Assembly: GCA_937924355.1 (NCBI GenBank)
Contig: CALDSY010000087.1
Span: 1 to 52,355 of the forward strand
Origin: an uncultured Caulobacterales bacterium
Lineage (GTDB): Bacteria; Pseudomonadota; Alphaproteobacteria; Caulobacterales; Maricaulaceae
Reading direction: 5' to 3'
DNA length: 52,355 bases
Shown here: positions 25,912 through 40,528 of the stretch, one piece after another
How positions within the stretch are numbered: position 1 is the first letter of the stretch
How the letters are laid out: every line of letters begins with the position of its first letter
Program-made: the position numbers and the translations under genes
The notes under the pieces: model-generated
The model's database searches: none
What the model was told of the DNA's origin: nothing
Seen by the model: only the letters and a program-made list of their open reading frames with translations

Positions 25912-26502
25912 GTGGTGCTCGTTGACAAACCGAGCGGCCTTCTAAGTGTTCCGGGGAAATCTCCGGAACATGCGGATTGCCTGGAAAGAAGGATGCGCGA
26001 TCTGTTTCCGGAAATCCGGCTGGTGCATCGCCTTGATCACCCGACCTCAGGCCTTATGATTTTCGCCAGAAATGCCCAAGCGCAGCGACATCTTGGTCTG
26101 CAGTTTGAGAAACGCCAACTCAAAAAATCCTACATTGCCCGTGTTTCTGGTCGAGTCGAGGGGCACTCTGGTCACATCAACCTACCTCTGATTTGTGACT
26201 GGCCTAATCGGCCGTTGCAGATGGTCTGTTTTGACAATGGCAAATCGGCCCAAACCGATTGGGAAGTTCTAGAAAGAAAAGCCCATGCGACCCGGCTTTG
26301 CCTTTACCCCAAAACCGGGAGATCACATCAATTACGGGTCCACTGCCTTGCTATCGGTCATCCTATTTTGGGTGATAGCTTTTATGGCGGCGAACGAAAT
26401 CAAGCCGCTGCGGAACGATTACAATTGCACGCTGCGACCCTGGAATTCAGGCATCCAAACGGCGGAGTCTGGAGCCGGCATTCATCCCCCTGCCCGTTTT
26501 AA
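25912..26502 (+). CDS. rluA: RluA-type pseudouridine synthase with missing standard start
   Basis: Isomerises uridine in 23S rRNA and tRNA. The sequence runs parallel to E. coli RluA: KPSGLLSVPG, HRLD with catalytic Asp42, INLPLICDWPNRP, GKSAQT, TGRSHQLRVH, and GHPILGDSFY. From the GTG at 25912 it has 196 residues and lacks the family's N-terminal strand. The open frame upstream (25846-25911) encodes a matching start (YQPPDGPLSIIYQDED), but no ATG, GTG or TTG exists there, only ATC/ATA at 25846/25849. Either a rare start is used or the initiator was lost. Its 3' end overlaps hdaA by 21 bases. Confidence 0.78.
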   Translation: MVLVDKPSGLLSVPGKSPEHADCLERRMRDLFPEIRLVHRLDHPTSGLMIFARNAQAQRHLGLQFEKRQLKKSYIARVSGRVEGHSGHINLPLICDWPNRPLQMVCFDNGKSAQTDWEVLERKAHATRLCLYPKTGRSHQLRVHCLAIGHPILGDSFYGGERNQAAAERLQLHAATLEFRHPNGGVWSRHSSPCPF

Positions 26503-27090
26503 GAACGCCGCAACAAATTTCAGGGTCATATCTCGCTTTTCACGGCTAGCTGCCAAATCAAGGTCATGGATCAATCTTACTAAAGCCGGAATGGAACGGT
26601 CATACCGGCCAATAATATGGCTCACAATATCAGCTTTGACCGCCCGCCCTTTGTCCTCGAACAATTTGCGTATGATTGGCTCGAGGATATCATTGTCCGG
26701 CTCTTCCAATGATAGTTTGGGAATATAATTTAACCGAGACCGCAGGTCTGGGAGCTTGATGTCCCATTCATCAGGATGCCGATGATCAGCCAGTAACAAA
26801 CCCCGCAGCTCGCCGTTGAGTGCCTGATTGGTAGTCGCGAAGAGCGAAGCTTCGTCCATCTGGGACGCATCATCAAGAAAGATAACATCATCATTCACAG
26901 ATCGCCAGGCTGCGCCTAGGTGGGTTTTTCCACTCCCCTTAGGGCCAAAAAGAATAAAGATAGGTGCAGGCCAATCAGGAAAGGCGAGAATAGACTTAAG
27001 CGCAATGCGGTTGCTCTCACCTTCGAAAAAATTCTCGAATGTGAAGACAGGGCTGGGCGACAAATCTAGCGGATATTGATCCGACATCAT
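26482..27090 (-). CDS. hdaA: HdaA, DnaA-like regulator of replication initiation
   Basis: 202 residues from the ATG at 27090 (a second ATG is at 27087; upstream frame overlaps the previous gene). It has a DnaA-type AAA+ core: FENFFEGESN box, Walker A FGPKGSGKTHL, and Walker B-like FLDDASQMDE, but no DNA-binding domain IV. In Caulobacter HdaA stimulates hydrolysis of ATP-DnaA on the beta clamp. The short N terminus reads MMSDQYPLDLS, and a clamp-binding motif is plausible there (QYPLDL). It directly follows the DUF2066 gene. Confidence 0.87.
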   Translation of the reverse strand: MMSDQYPLDLSPSPVFTFENFFEGESNRIALKSILAFPDWPAPIFILFGPKGSGKTHLGAAWRSVNDDVIFLDDASQMDEASLFATTNQALNGELRGLLLADHRHPDEWDIKLPDLRSRLNYIPKLSLEEPDNDILEPIIRKLFEDKGRAVKADIVSHIIGRYDRSIPALVRLIHDLDLAASREKRDMTLKFVAAFLKRAGG

Positions 27091-27097
27091 GCTAAAA

Positions 27098-28141
27098 TCA
27101 GTAACGACCCTTGCGGAACAGGACGGTTCCAATTTGCGGGTCCTGACGCAGTTCCACGCCCTTGTAAGATAATTCGTTTCTTAGACGTTCCATATCTCCG
27201 CCATAGGTCAGACTCATCAGCGCGCCATCTTTGGAAAGCGCATCGAGACGGGCCCCCTGGATCTGCGCCGAATTATTGATCACATTTTGCAGCCAGAGCC
27301 AATCATTGTGAGAGCGGTATAGAACAGAAATATTCGTCGTGACGGCATTGGCCGACAGCGACGCGTTTGAATTTTTCCACTCGTCTTCCAGACGGGAAAT
27401 AACTTGCCAGGCCGCATCAGGATAATCAGCGCCTGAGATTGTTCCTAGATCACGTTTTATGCCCGAATTGACCTCGACATCTTCGATGCGAACATTAATC
27501 GCGCCGGGCCCCGGGACGGCACTGGCGACGAGAATTCGCCGCATGCCAAAAAAGTCTCCCAGGCGTTTCAACGCCGTCATATCACCAGCTGAAACTTGGG
27601 AAGCATTAATCAGGCTGTCATTCCCCCGGGACGGAATGATGACTTCAACAGGTGTCAGGGAGTTTTGAAACGCCGGAGAACTCCAGATAGCTTGCCACTC
27701 ATTTTCACTCCATAAAGACGATCCGGAAAGCACCGGAACGACCAATCGCTTCTCTGCCTGACTAGACATCATGGTCATGCCTTTGGAAGCCAAATATTGT
27801 TGCACGCCAGATTGCGAGAACCCGACCGCGATCTCACCCAAATAACGCTGGGTAGATCTTTTTTCATTGGAGATTTCCAAAGACCGGATCATCGGCAGGA
27901 TGACTTCGGGCTTTATGGTGTCAAATGACTGACCCGCGCGCTGACTCGGTAAGGTCAGACGATTGAGCAATATTTGCGCGGCTCTGACCTGGCCTTCTGA
28001 TACAGCGATATTTTGCGCTTCGATAGCATTACTGCCTGTCGCATCGACCTGGACGCCAGACACCATAAAGGGGTCACCGGCAAAAGCCATATGCACATAA
28101 GCCAGACAGGCGAACAGGATTATAGAAATTCTCTTTAACAT
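27098..28141 (-). CDS. DUF2066 domain-containing secreted protein
   Basis: 347 residues from the ATG at 28141, chosen because it begins a typical Sec signal (MLKRISIILFACLAYVHM, cleavage near AFAG); the open frame reaches 28189. The body (DPFMVSGVQVDATGSNAIEAQNIAVSEGQVRAAQ) fits the DUF2066 family, found beside hdaA in alphaproteobacteria and next to purM in gammaproteobacteria. Both neighbours, hdaA and purM, are present here. Function is unknown; location is periplasmic. It is divergent from purM with a 133-base gap. Confidence 0.83.
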   Translation of the reverse strand: MLKRISIILFACLAYVHMAFAGDPFMVSGVQVDATGSNAIEAQNIAVSEGQVRAAQILLNRLTLPSQRAGQSFDTIKPEVILPMIRSLEISNEKRSTQRYLGEIAVGFSQSGVQQYLASKGMTMMSSQAEKRLVVPVLSGSSLWSENEWQAIWSSPAFQNSLTPVEVIIPSRGNDSLINASQVSAGDMTALKRLGDFFGMRRILVASAVPGPGAINVRIEDVEVNSGIKRDLGTISGADYPDAAWQVISRLEDEWKNSNASLSANAVTTNISVLYRSHNDWLWLQNVINNSAQIQGARLDALSKDGALMSLTYGGDMERLRNELSYKGVELRQDPQIGTVLFRKGRY

Positions 28142-28274
28142 GGTGGGATAGTTAGACGGATTTGTCCTCGAATAAAAGAGGAATTGCATGGGTATTACAG
28201 TATTTGAGATTTGGGGCTTGCCTGTATAGCTATTTTAGGATTGTAAACGTCTGCAAGTAAACACAGAGCGACTC

Positions 28275-29306
28275 GTGACCGACAAATCCAAGAAACAAGG
28301 CCTGACCTATGCCGATGCAGGCGTCAGCATCGATGCTGGCGATGCATTAATCGACCGGATCAAACCCCTCGCGAAAATGACAGCGCGCCCCGGCGCCGAT
28401 GTCGCATTAGGCGGTTTTGGCGGTGCCTTTGACCTGAAGGCCGCCGGTTTTAAAGACCCCGTCCTCGTTTCCGGTACGGACGGTGTGGGAACGAAACTCC
28501 GCATCGCAATCGACACAGGGGTGCTAAACACGGTTGGTATTGATCTCGTCGCCATGTGCGTGAATGATATTTTGGCTCAAGGTGCGGAGCCCCTCTTCTT
28601 CCTTGACTATTTTGCGACGGGCCATCTCGACGTGGCGAAAGCTGAGCAGGTGATCTCCGGCATTGCCAAAGGATGCCAACTATCCGCATGCGCCCTAATT
28701 GGCGGCGAAACTGCGGAAATGCCGGGCATGTACGAAGGCGAAGACTTTGATCTGGCCGGTTTTGTGGTCGGCGCGGCGGAACGAGGTCAACTGCTTCCGC
28801 GCAAGTCCCACATGAAAGCTGGAGACCCTCTCATTGGGATCAGCTCTTCTGGCCCCCATTCAAACGGATATTCCCTCATTCGTAAAGTCGTTAGTATTTC
28901 TGGCTTGAGCTGGACGGATCCTTCACCCTTTTCTGACAATCAATCTTTGGCAGAGGCCCTATTGGAGCCGACCAAAATTTACGTCACACAATTGCTACCA
29001 CTAATCAGACAAGGCCTGATAAAGGGCCTCGCTCATATTACGGGCGGTGGTCTGACGGAAAACACACCCCGTATGCTCCCCGAGCATTTGACGCCCGAAT
29101 ATGATTTTACAAGCTGGGAGCGGCCGGCCGTGTTTCACTGGCTTCAGGAAACCGGTGGTATTGCAGAAGCCGAAATGCAACGGGCCTTTAACTGCGGCAT
29201 TGGCATGGTCGTAACATGCGATCCTGACAATACAGCAGACATTCTGAAGGCCCTCGAAAAGTCAGGTGAAAGCGCCAAGGTCATTGGCTATTTAGCTGAA
29301 AAATGA
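28275..29306 (+). CDS. purM: Phosphoribosylformylglycinamidine cyclo-ligase (AIR synthetase)
   Basis: Closes the imidazole ring in purine synthesis. 343 residues from a GTG start at 28275 that has an AGAG ribosome site. Motifs: GLTYADAGVSIDAGD, the glycine-rich GGFGGAFDLKAAGFKDPVLVSGTDGVGTK (residues 45-80), GGETAEMPGMY and HITGGGLTENTPRMLP. It is the ATP-binding homologue of PurL. The stop overlaps purN by four bases (ATGA). Confidence 0.96.
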   Translation: MTDKSKKQGLTYADAGVSIDAGDALIDRIKPLAKMTARPGADVALGGFGGAFDLKAAGFKDPVLVSGTDGVGTKLRIAIDTGVLNTVGIDLVAMCVNDILAQGAEPLFFLDYFATGHLDVAKAEQVISGIAKGCQLSACALIGGETAEMPGMYEGEDFDLAGFVVGAAERGQLLPRKSHMKAGDPLIGISSSGPHSNGYSLIRKVVSISGLSWTDPSPFSDNQSLAEALLEPTKIYVTQLLPLIRQGLIKGLAHITGGGLTENTPRMLPEHLTPEYDFTSWERPAVFHWLQETGGIAEAEMQRAFNCGIGMVVTCDPDNTADILKALEKSGESAKVIGYLAEK

Positions 29307-29878
29307 GAAAAGTCCCGACAGCCATTCTGATTTCGGGACGCGGCTCGAATATGCTGGCCTTGGCCAAGGCTGCACAAAGTCCGGACTATCCCTGTCAAAT
29401 CGTTATGGTTGCATCAAATGTACCCGAGGCGGAAGGTCTGCAAAGAGCGGCGGATCTGGGCATTCCCGTGCAGGCGCTGGATCACACACCTTTTGAAGAC
29501 CGCGAAGCATTTGATCAAATTTTGCATCATAAATTGCAAGAAAGCGGCGCGGAGCTGATTTGCTGTGCCGGGTTCATGCGCATTTTAACGCCTTGGTTTG
29601 TTGACCAGTGGAAAAATAAAATAATTAACATTCACCCGTCTCTTTTGCCAAAATATAAGGGGCTGAATACGCATCAGCGGGCGCTGGACGCTGGCGATCG
29701 GTTCCACGGATGCTCCGTCCACTTTGTGACCGCTGATCTTGATAGCGGTGATGTTATTTTACAGAAAAAAATCAAGGTTACGCCCCGCGACACCGCCGAA
29801 ACCCTCGCCCAAAAAGTCCTGAAAATAGAACATCCGCTTTATGTTGAAGCCCTGCGGAAAGTCGCTGAAAGCAGATGA
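29303..29878 (+). CDS. purN: Phosphoribosylglycinamide formyltransferase
   Basis: Transfers a formyl group from 10-formyl-THF to GAR. 191 residues, with ISGRGSNMLAL at the start, catalytic Asn-His-Asp set in INIHPSLLPKYKGLNTH and the HFVTADLDSGDVI strand. It overlaps purM and ends 118 bases before the second Tad cassette. Confidence 0.96.
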   Translation: MRKVPTAILISGRGSNMLALAKAAQSPDYPCQIVMVASNVPEAEGLQRAADLGIPVQALDHTPFEDREAFDQILHHKLQESGAELICCAGFMRILTPWFVDQWKNKIINIHPSLLPKYKGLNTHQRALDAGDRFHGCSVHFVTADLDSGDVILQKKIKVTPRDTAETLAQKVLKIEHPLYVEALRKVAESR

Positions 29879-29996
29879 TACCCCAAATACACATTTGATT
29901 AAGCATAGATTTTCATATCTCCCCAACCAAGTCTGTTGAACGAAATTTATTAAATTCCCAGTACAAGCATCACTGAAGTAATGCGTGGGATTGGGC

Positions 29997-31253
29997 ATGC
30001 TAAAACGGTATTTAAAAGATGAAGAAGGTTCAACGGCGGCAATATTTGCGCTGGCGATACCTATGTTCATAGGCGGTATCGCCTTGGCCGTCGAGCTGGG
30101 GCACTGGCACCAAAATAAGTCTAAACTCCAAGAATTAGCTGATTCAACAGCTTTTGCTGCAGCGCAAGAAATAAAAATTCTACGTGAAGACGCGGAATTC
30201 GAATACGCAGGCATGGGTCATGCTTATGAAAACGGCTTCGACTATAATACTGGCGATGTAGTCGTCATAAGCCCACCCGTATCTGGGCGCTTCGCCGGGC
30301 GTGACGATGCTGTCGAAGTCGAACTGAATCAACTCCAGAAGACATATTTTTCTCGTTATTTCGGCAATAAAACCTTTGATATGGAAACTCGGGCGACCGC
30401 TATCGTTTTAGAAGGGCGCCCGGTATGTGTTCTTGCGACCAATCCAACAGCGCCCGCCGCGATCGATATGGGTGGTAACGCCAGTATCAGTATGGAAAAC
30501 TGCGCATTGCATTCTAATTCTTCAGCGTCAAATTCTGTGCTTATTGGCAATAATACGACGATCGAAGCTGAATGTTTGAGTTCAGCCGGTGGTATCGATG
30601 CCACAGGGACGTTGACAATGGCATGTGAAGATCAAACCGATCCATTTTCGGGTCGAACTCCGGACCCATTCCGAAATACAGTTATTGCAGATGACGTGAG
30701 TTCTCTGCCTTGCGGTAGCGCGACGAGACAAGGACAAAATCAGTTTCTATCAATGGAACCCGGCCAGACGGTCCGACGAATTTGTCAAAATGTCGGCACA
30801 AATGGCCTAATCGAGTTTTTAGATCCAGGAACCTATTATTTTGATGGAGTTCAATTGGAAACCGACGGAAACAACTCGTTGATTTTTGGGCGGGATGTAA
30901 CTTTGGTGTTTTTGAATGGCGGAACTTTATTGGGGGCGAATGCAGGAAACATAAACCTCACTCCCCAAACGAGTGGTGATTATGCGGGCATGGCCATGTT
31001 TTTTGACCCGGAAACAACAACTCAAAACAATTTAACGATCAACGGAAATGCGAATACTTTGATCGAGGGCGTTATCTATGCGCCTTCTTTGGACATTCAA
31101 ATTAACGGCGGCGCAAATGTGAGCAGCCGGTGTACCTTGGTCGTTGGTAATACTGTCGATATCCGCGGTAATGCCGGATTTTCAAATTCAGACTGCGAAG
31201 CTTTGGGCATCGAACCGATGACCAGCCTGAGCGGCGTTCTTTTAATCGAGTAG
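29997..31253 (+). CDS. TadG-like pilus assembly protein, cassette 2
   Basis: 418 residues from the ATG at 29997, which has GGGA 6 bases upstream; the GTG at 29985 has no such site. The pilin-like segment STAAIFALAIPMFIGGIALAV and ELADSTAFAAAQ mark TadG. The C-terminal part is paralogous to cassette 1: DPGTYYFDG, GRDVTLVFLNGG, SGDYAGMAMFFDP, and a run of G-N rich strands ending VVGNTVDIRGNAGF. Cysteines align with cassette 1, including VCVLA and NCALHSNS. It starts a three-gene unit ending in a strong terminator. Confidence 0.82.
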   Translation: MLKRYLKDEEGSTAAIFALAIPMFIGGIALAVELGHWHQNKSKLQELADSTAFAAAQEIKILREDAEFEYAGMGHAYENGFDYNTGDVVVISPPVSGRFAGRDDAVEVELNQLQKTYFSRYFGNKTFDMETRATAIVLEGRPVCVLATNPTAPAAIDMGGNASISMENCALHSNSSASNSVLIGNNTTIEAECLSSAGGIDATGTLTMACEDQTDPFSGRTPDPFRNTVIADDVSSLPCGSATRQGQNQFLSMEPGQTVRRICQNVGTNGLIEFLDPGTYYFDGVQLETDGNNSLIFGRDVTLVFLNGGTLLGANAGNINLTPQTSGDYAGMAMFFDPETTTQNNLTINGNANTLIEGVIYAPSLDIQINGGANVSSRCTLVVGNTVDIRGNAGFSNSDCEALGIEPMTSLSGVLLIE

Positions 31254-31261
31254 AGATTGCA

Positions 31262-31921
31262 ATGAAAAAATTTCTAAATACATTCAGACGTAACGAGGAC
31301 GGGGTAGTTTCCCTTGAGTTTGCTTTGATCGCGCCAATGATGATTTTTGGTACTTTGTTCGCGATAAATTTGGGACACCAAGTCAATAAACATCAGAAAG
31401 TTGGCGCCGCGTTAACCGCAGGGAGCAACTATCTACAAGATTATTTGATGGAAAATGCCGTAGAAGACCTTCGGCCGAATTATGATAGCAAGACAGAAAC
31501 TGTTGCAGAGGCAAATCTGGTCAATATGATCAAAAGGGTCGTCCAATCAGCCTATGGTGAAGACCTAAAATTTGAAGAAATAGCCGTTGACACATATTGC
31601 GGTTGTCCCAATCCGGCTGGACTAAACCAAGGTAGTGGCACAAATGAACCGCCGGATGATGGTTCTTTTGAAATGGCTATTGAGCAACCTGTGGTTGATG
31701 ACAGCGTCGGCGGGTTTGACTTCAAGGACCGCACTAAAGATTTTTATTCCAGGACAAATATGTCAATCTGGAGAAAGGGCGAACTCTGTGCGTTTGATTG
31801 TCCCGATCCCGTTGGTGGTCGTGCCCGGGTCATCATGGAACTTCATGTCCATCACCGCATGTATGATCTTTTCGGTAAAGAAACAGTCGTAAAAAAGAAT
31901 TTGAAAACTCGGGTTCGGTAG
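31262..31921 (+). CDS. TadE-like pseudopilin with cysteine motif, cassette 2
   Basis: 219 residues: basic start, then EDGVVSLEFALIAPMMIFGTLF, a TadE hydrophobic helix. The soluble domain carries YCGC near residue 121 and a later C-x3-C (LCAFDCPDP), exactly as in the cassette-1 counterpart at 20585, plus about 50 extra residues between them rich in Gly, Asp and Glu. Both proteins end with a LKTRV/LQTRI strand. The stop is directly followed by the next gene's TTG. Confidence 0.8.
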   Translation: MKKFLNTFRRNEDGVVSLEFALIAPMMIFGTLFAINLGHQVNKHQKVGAALTAGSNYLQDYLMENAVEDLRPNYDSKTETVAEANLVNMIKRVVQSAYGEDLKFEEIAVDTYCGCPNPAGLNQGSGTNEPPDDGSFEMAIEQPVVDDSVGGFDFKDRTKDFYSRTNMSIWRKGELCAFDCPDPVGGRARVIMELHVHHRMYDLFGKETVVKKNLKTRVR

Positions 31922-32338
31922 TTGAAACTTTTCTCCAAATATCTTTGTCGTTATAGGGATGATAAAAATGGTGCAACGGCTGTTGAAGCCGCGATCGTTT
32001 TTCCTATTCTTATTGCGGTTCTATTCGCCGTATTTGGTATCGGCTCCTATCTTTATGGAACACATCAGGCGCAAAGAACCGTTGAAGAAACGGCCCGAAT
32101 GGCGCGAATCTTGGACCAACCTAGCCAACAAGATTTGTCAGCTTTATTGAGCCAAAACATGAAAAATGCGATGTTTGGAACTTACGAACCCAAAGTAATG
32201 ATCGTCAATCAGTTTGACGGGGACTATGCGGAATTGGCGATTACCTATAACTTTAGTTTTGATTTTCCGATTCTAGATTTGATCGACATGCAGTCGGTTT
32301 CAAAAACGCAGGTCAAATTACGGTTCATTCCAATATAA
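31922..32338 (+). CDS. TadE-like pseudopilin, cassette 2 (second), TTG start
   Basis: 138 residues from a TTG that abuts the previous stop codon; no nearby ATG fits. The N terminus has the basic stretch KLFSKYLCRYRDD, followed by the TadE helix KNGATAVEAAIVFPILIAVLFA. The short soluble tail lacks the YCGC motif. It matches the third gene of cassette 1 in length and layout. A bidirectional terminator follows at once. Confidence 0.78.
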   Translation: MKLFSKYLCRYRDDKNGATAVEAAIVFPILIAVLFAVFGIGSYLYGTHQAQRTVEETARMARILDQPSQQDLSALLSQNMKNAMFGTYEPKVMIVNQFDGDYAELAITYNFSFDFPILDLIDMQSVSKTQVKLRFIPI

Positions 32339-32368
32339 AAAAACGGGCCTCGACGAGGCCCGCTTTTT
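32337..32368. terminator. Bidirectional terminator between Tad cassette 2 and ndk
   Basis: A 9-bp GC-rich stem (CGGGCCTCG / CGAGGCCCG, 32344-32362) is flanked by seven A's before it and five T's after it. It can stop transcription from both converging units. The A-run overlaps the TadE stop codon. Confidence 0.9.
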
Positions 32369-32385
32369 GTTTCATTTCTATTCTT

Positions 32386-32808
32386 TTAACCGACGATTTC
32401 GTCTTCGGCGAAGAATTGTGCAATTTCCATGATAGCCGTCTCGGGGGCATCAGAGCCATGTACCGTATTCGCATCAATTGACTTGGCGAATTCGGCGCGA
32501 ATTGTGCCTGCAGCCGCCTCGGCCGGATTAGTGGCGCCCATGACTTCACGATATTTTGCAATAGCGTTTTCACCTTCAAGAACCTGAACAACGACAGGAC
32601 CGGACGTCATGAATGAGACCAGATCGTTGTAAAACGGGCGCTCAGCATGAACTTCATAAAACTTACCTGCCTGCTCCTTAGTCAGGTGGAGGCGCTTTTG
32701 CGCAACAATGCGCAGGCCTGCTTCTTCGAGTTTGGCGTTTACGAGACCGGTTATGTTACGCTCGGTTGCGTCCGGTTTGATGATTGAAAATGTACGTTGT
32801 GCGGCCAT
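32386..32808 (-). CDS. ndk: Nucleoside diphosphate kinase
   Basis: 140 residues, the standard Ndk length. It opens [12 protein letters not shown]-like ([16 protein letters not shown]), and the phosphohistidine lies in [12 protein letters not shown]. The [15 protein letters not shown] segment is also conserved. Balances NTP pools in the cytoplasm. Single gene, convergent to the Tad cassette and divergent from the ABC-F gene. Confidence 0.97.
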   Translation of the reverse strand: MAAQRTFSIIKPDATERNITGLVNAKLEEAGLRIVAQKRLHLTKEQAGKFYEVHAERPFYNDLVSFMTSGPVVVQVLEGENAIAKYREVMGATNPAEAAAGTIRAEFAKSIDANTVHGSDAPETAIMEIAQFFAEDEIVG

Positions 32809-32919
32809 GGAAATCTCCTCTGATTGGCGCGTGATAGTCTGAATTTGCGCGCTCTATAACGGGCGTTTGACTATATGTGAAGCCGTGTTATGGGGCGCAG
32901 GCACGAAAAATACACCACC

Positions 32920-38523
<5,604 letters not shown>

Positions 38524-38533
38524 AACGTCTGTC

Positions 38534-39382
38534 CTAGAATAAACGGTCCCGTAAACGACGGAAGTAGGATGGATCCTTCGCCCTGGCGACTTCTTGATTA
38601 AGGTCGACTCCAAAGCGTTGAAGCAAATCATAGCTGTCTTGGTACCATTCGCTGTTCGGATAGTTATATCCTAATACGGAGCCAACGAGTTTAGCCTCAT
38701 CAATAATACCAAGTGATACATAGGCCTCGACCAAACGGTGCATGGCCTCTTCCACATGTGAGGTGGTCTCGAATTCTCTTACAACCGTTTTAAATCGTCC
38801 AATGGCGGCCAATTGTTGGTTTTCTTTCAGATAATAGCGGCCGACTGACATTTCTTTACCCGCCAAGTGGTCATGGGTCAGTTCAAGCTTTAACAGCGCA
38901 TCTCGAGCGTAATCGCTTTCTGGGTAACGTCTGACCACCTGCTGCAGCGCTGCTTCGGCGCTTGTCGTTGTCGCCTGGTCACGACCAACATCATAAATCT
39001 GGTCATAATAAGACATGGCAATGAGGTAATAGGCATAAGGCGTACTCTCGTTACCAGGATGCAGGCTGATAAATCGTCGAGCCGTCGAAACAGATTCTTC
39101 GTAATCAGCAGACAGGTAATTGGCGTAAGCCGTCATCAACATGGCACGGCGTGCCCATTTAGAAAATGGGTGCTGACGCTCGACCTCTTGAAAGTAGAGT
39201 TTGGCCCGGTCCAGATCATTCCGTTCCATCTGGTCCATGCCTTCATTATAGATATTCTCAGCCGGACGCTCCACATAGGCCAGCTTTTCTTTCTTGTTGC
39301 CACCCCCGAGAATGGAACAGCCGGCAATCATGACCGACAAAACGGCAGCCGTTACAATTTTTGTTATTTTATTTACTGGCAT
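38534..39382 (-). CDS. bamD: Outer membrane protein assembly factor BamD
   Basis: 282-residue lipoprotein with the lipobox MIAGC (Cys22). The body is a row of TPR repeats: ENIYNEGMDQMERNDLDRAKLYFQEVERQHPFSKWARRAMLM marks the BamD/ComL start (residues about 45-85). Part of the BAM machine that inserts beta-barrel proteins. AAGGG lies 6 bases before the ATG. Located between lpxC and recN, as usual in alphaproteobacteria. Confidence 0.94.
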   Translation of the reverse strand: MPVNKITKIVTAAVLSVMIAGCSILGGGNKKEKLAYVERPAENIYNEGMDQMERNDLDRAKLYFQEVERQHPFSKWARRAMLMTAYANYLSADYEESVSTARRFISLHPGNESTPYAYYLIAMSYYDQIYDVGRDQATTTSAEAALQQVVRRYPESDYARDALLKLELTHDHLAGKEMSVGRYYLKENQQLAAIGRFKTVVREFETTSHVEEAMHRLVEAYVSLGIIDEAKLVGSVLGYNYPNSEWYQDSYDLLQRFGVDLNQEVARAKDPSYFRRLRDRLF

Positions 39383-39463
39383 GACAGCCCTTTGATGATT
39401 CTATCCCAACATTCGGAAACGGCTTGTAACCGAGAATGCCAGCGGGGAAAAGTGAGAATAATG

Positions 39464-40372
39464 TTAGGCTAGGACTGAATCACAGCCCATTTCCACATTT
39501 TCTGAGGGCATTGAAACAAATTTCCACGCATTTGCATCCGCGAACAATTTTGTCATGAGCGCATGGTTAAGTCCATGCCCCCCTCTGACGGTCGTGACTT
39601 TGCCTAATATTGGGCCCGCCATGTATAAATCACCCATCAAATCTAGGGCTTTATGACGAACAAACTCATCATTATAGCGTAACCCCCCAGGGTTTAAGAC
39701 CTTGTCGCCATCGACAACCACAGCGTTTTCATATGATCCGCCTTTGCTAAGGCCGGCCTCGCGCAGCGCCGCGACTTCATGCGCCCGCGCAAAGGTCCGG
39801 GCCGAAGCAAGTCGCTCCCGAAAAGAGCGCGTATCCGGCTCGATTTCCATGCGCTGGCGGCCAATCGCCCCCTCTTCAAAGTCGATTGTCACATCCAGAT
39901 ATAAATGCTCGAACGGTTCGATACGGCCAAAACTCTGACCAATTTCAGTTTCAATTGTTTTTAAAATTTTCACATAGCGACGAGGTGCGGGTTGTTTGGT
40001 CAAGCCAACCTGCTCTATCAATTTCAGGAAGGGCTCGCTACTTCCGTCCAAAGCCGGAAGCTCCTGCCCATCAATATCGATTGTCAGATTATCAATGCCG
40101 ACAGACGCCAAAGCCGCCATAAAGTGTTCAATTGTTGAAACCTTCACGCCCGCTTCATTTTCCAAAGTCGTGCAGTTTTTCACGCCTGCCACGGCCTCTG
40201 GCTTAACACGGATACGATTATCTCGGTCAGCAATATCCGTACGAACGAATACGATGCCCTGCCCAACGGGCGCGGGTTTTAACACCAGACGGGTATGCCC
40301 ACCGCCATGCAACTCAATCCCGGCGCATACGGCCGGTGATTGTATTGTAGATTGTCGCCTGACTGGGGTCAC
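39464..40372 (-). CDS. lpxC: UDP-3-O-acyl-N-acetylglucosamine deacetylase
   Basis: Zinc deacetylase, committed step of lipid A synthesis. 302 residues from the GTG at 40372, with AGGA 7 bases upstream; a TTG at 40375 is one codon earlier. Motifs: CAGIELHGG, zinc histidine in TIEHFMAAL, and the metal pair HKALDLMGD, followed by the catalytic RGGHGLNHAL. Presence implies a lipid A outer membrane. It precedes bamD and follows ftsZ, with a terminator between. Confidence 0.95.
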   Translation of the reverse strand: MTPVRRQSTIQSPAVCAGIELHGGGHTRLVLKPAPVGQGIVFVRTDIADRDNRIRVKPEAVAGVKNCTTLENEAGVKVSTIEHFMAALASVGIDNLTIDIDGQELPALDGSSEPFLKLIEQVGLTKQPAPRRYVKILKTIETEIGQSFGRIEPFEHLYLDVTIDFEEGAIGRQRMEIEPDTRSFRERLASARTFARAHEVAALREAGLSKGGSYENAVVVDGDKVLNPGGLRYNDEFVRHKALDLMGDLYMAGPILGKVTTVRGGHGLNHALMTKLFADANAWKFVSMPSENVEMGCDSVLA

Positions 40373-40479
40373 CAAATTGTCCTGTTCTTATACCGATTTT
40401 CTACTAGGTATTCGTAGTTGTCTCAATAAAAGACCTGTTTCCGTTTGTTACGCAAGATGACATTACAGTCACATTTCAC

Positions 40480-40506
40480 AAAAAAAGCCCCGGACGCTGC
40501 CGGGGC
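40480..40506 (-). terminator. Rho-independent terminator after ftsZ
   Basis: On the minus strand: GCCCCGG, a 6-base loop, CCGGGGC, then seven T's. It ends the ftsZ transcript, so lpxC and the genes after it need their own promoter. Confidence 0.92.
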
Positions 40507-40528
40507 ATTTAACTGATATGATGTCAAT

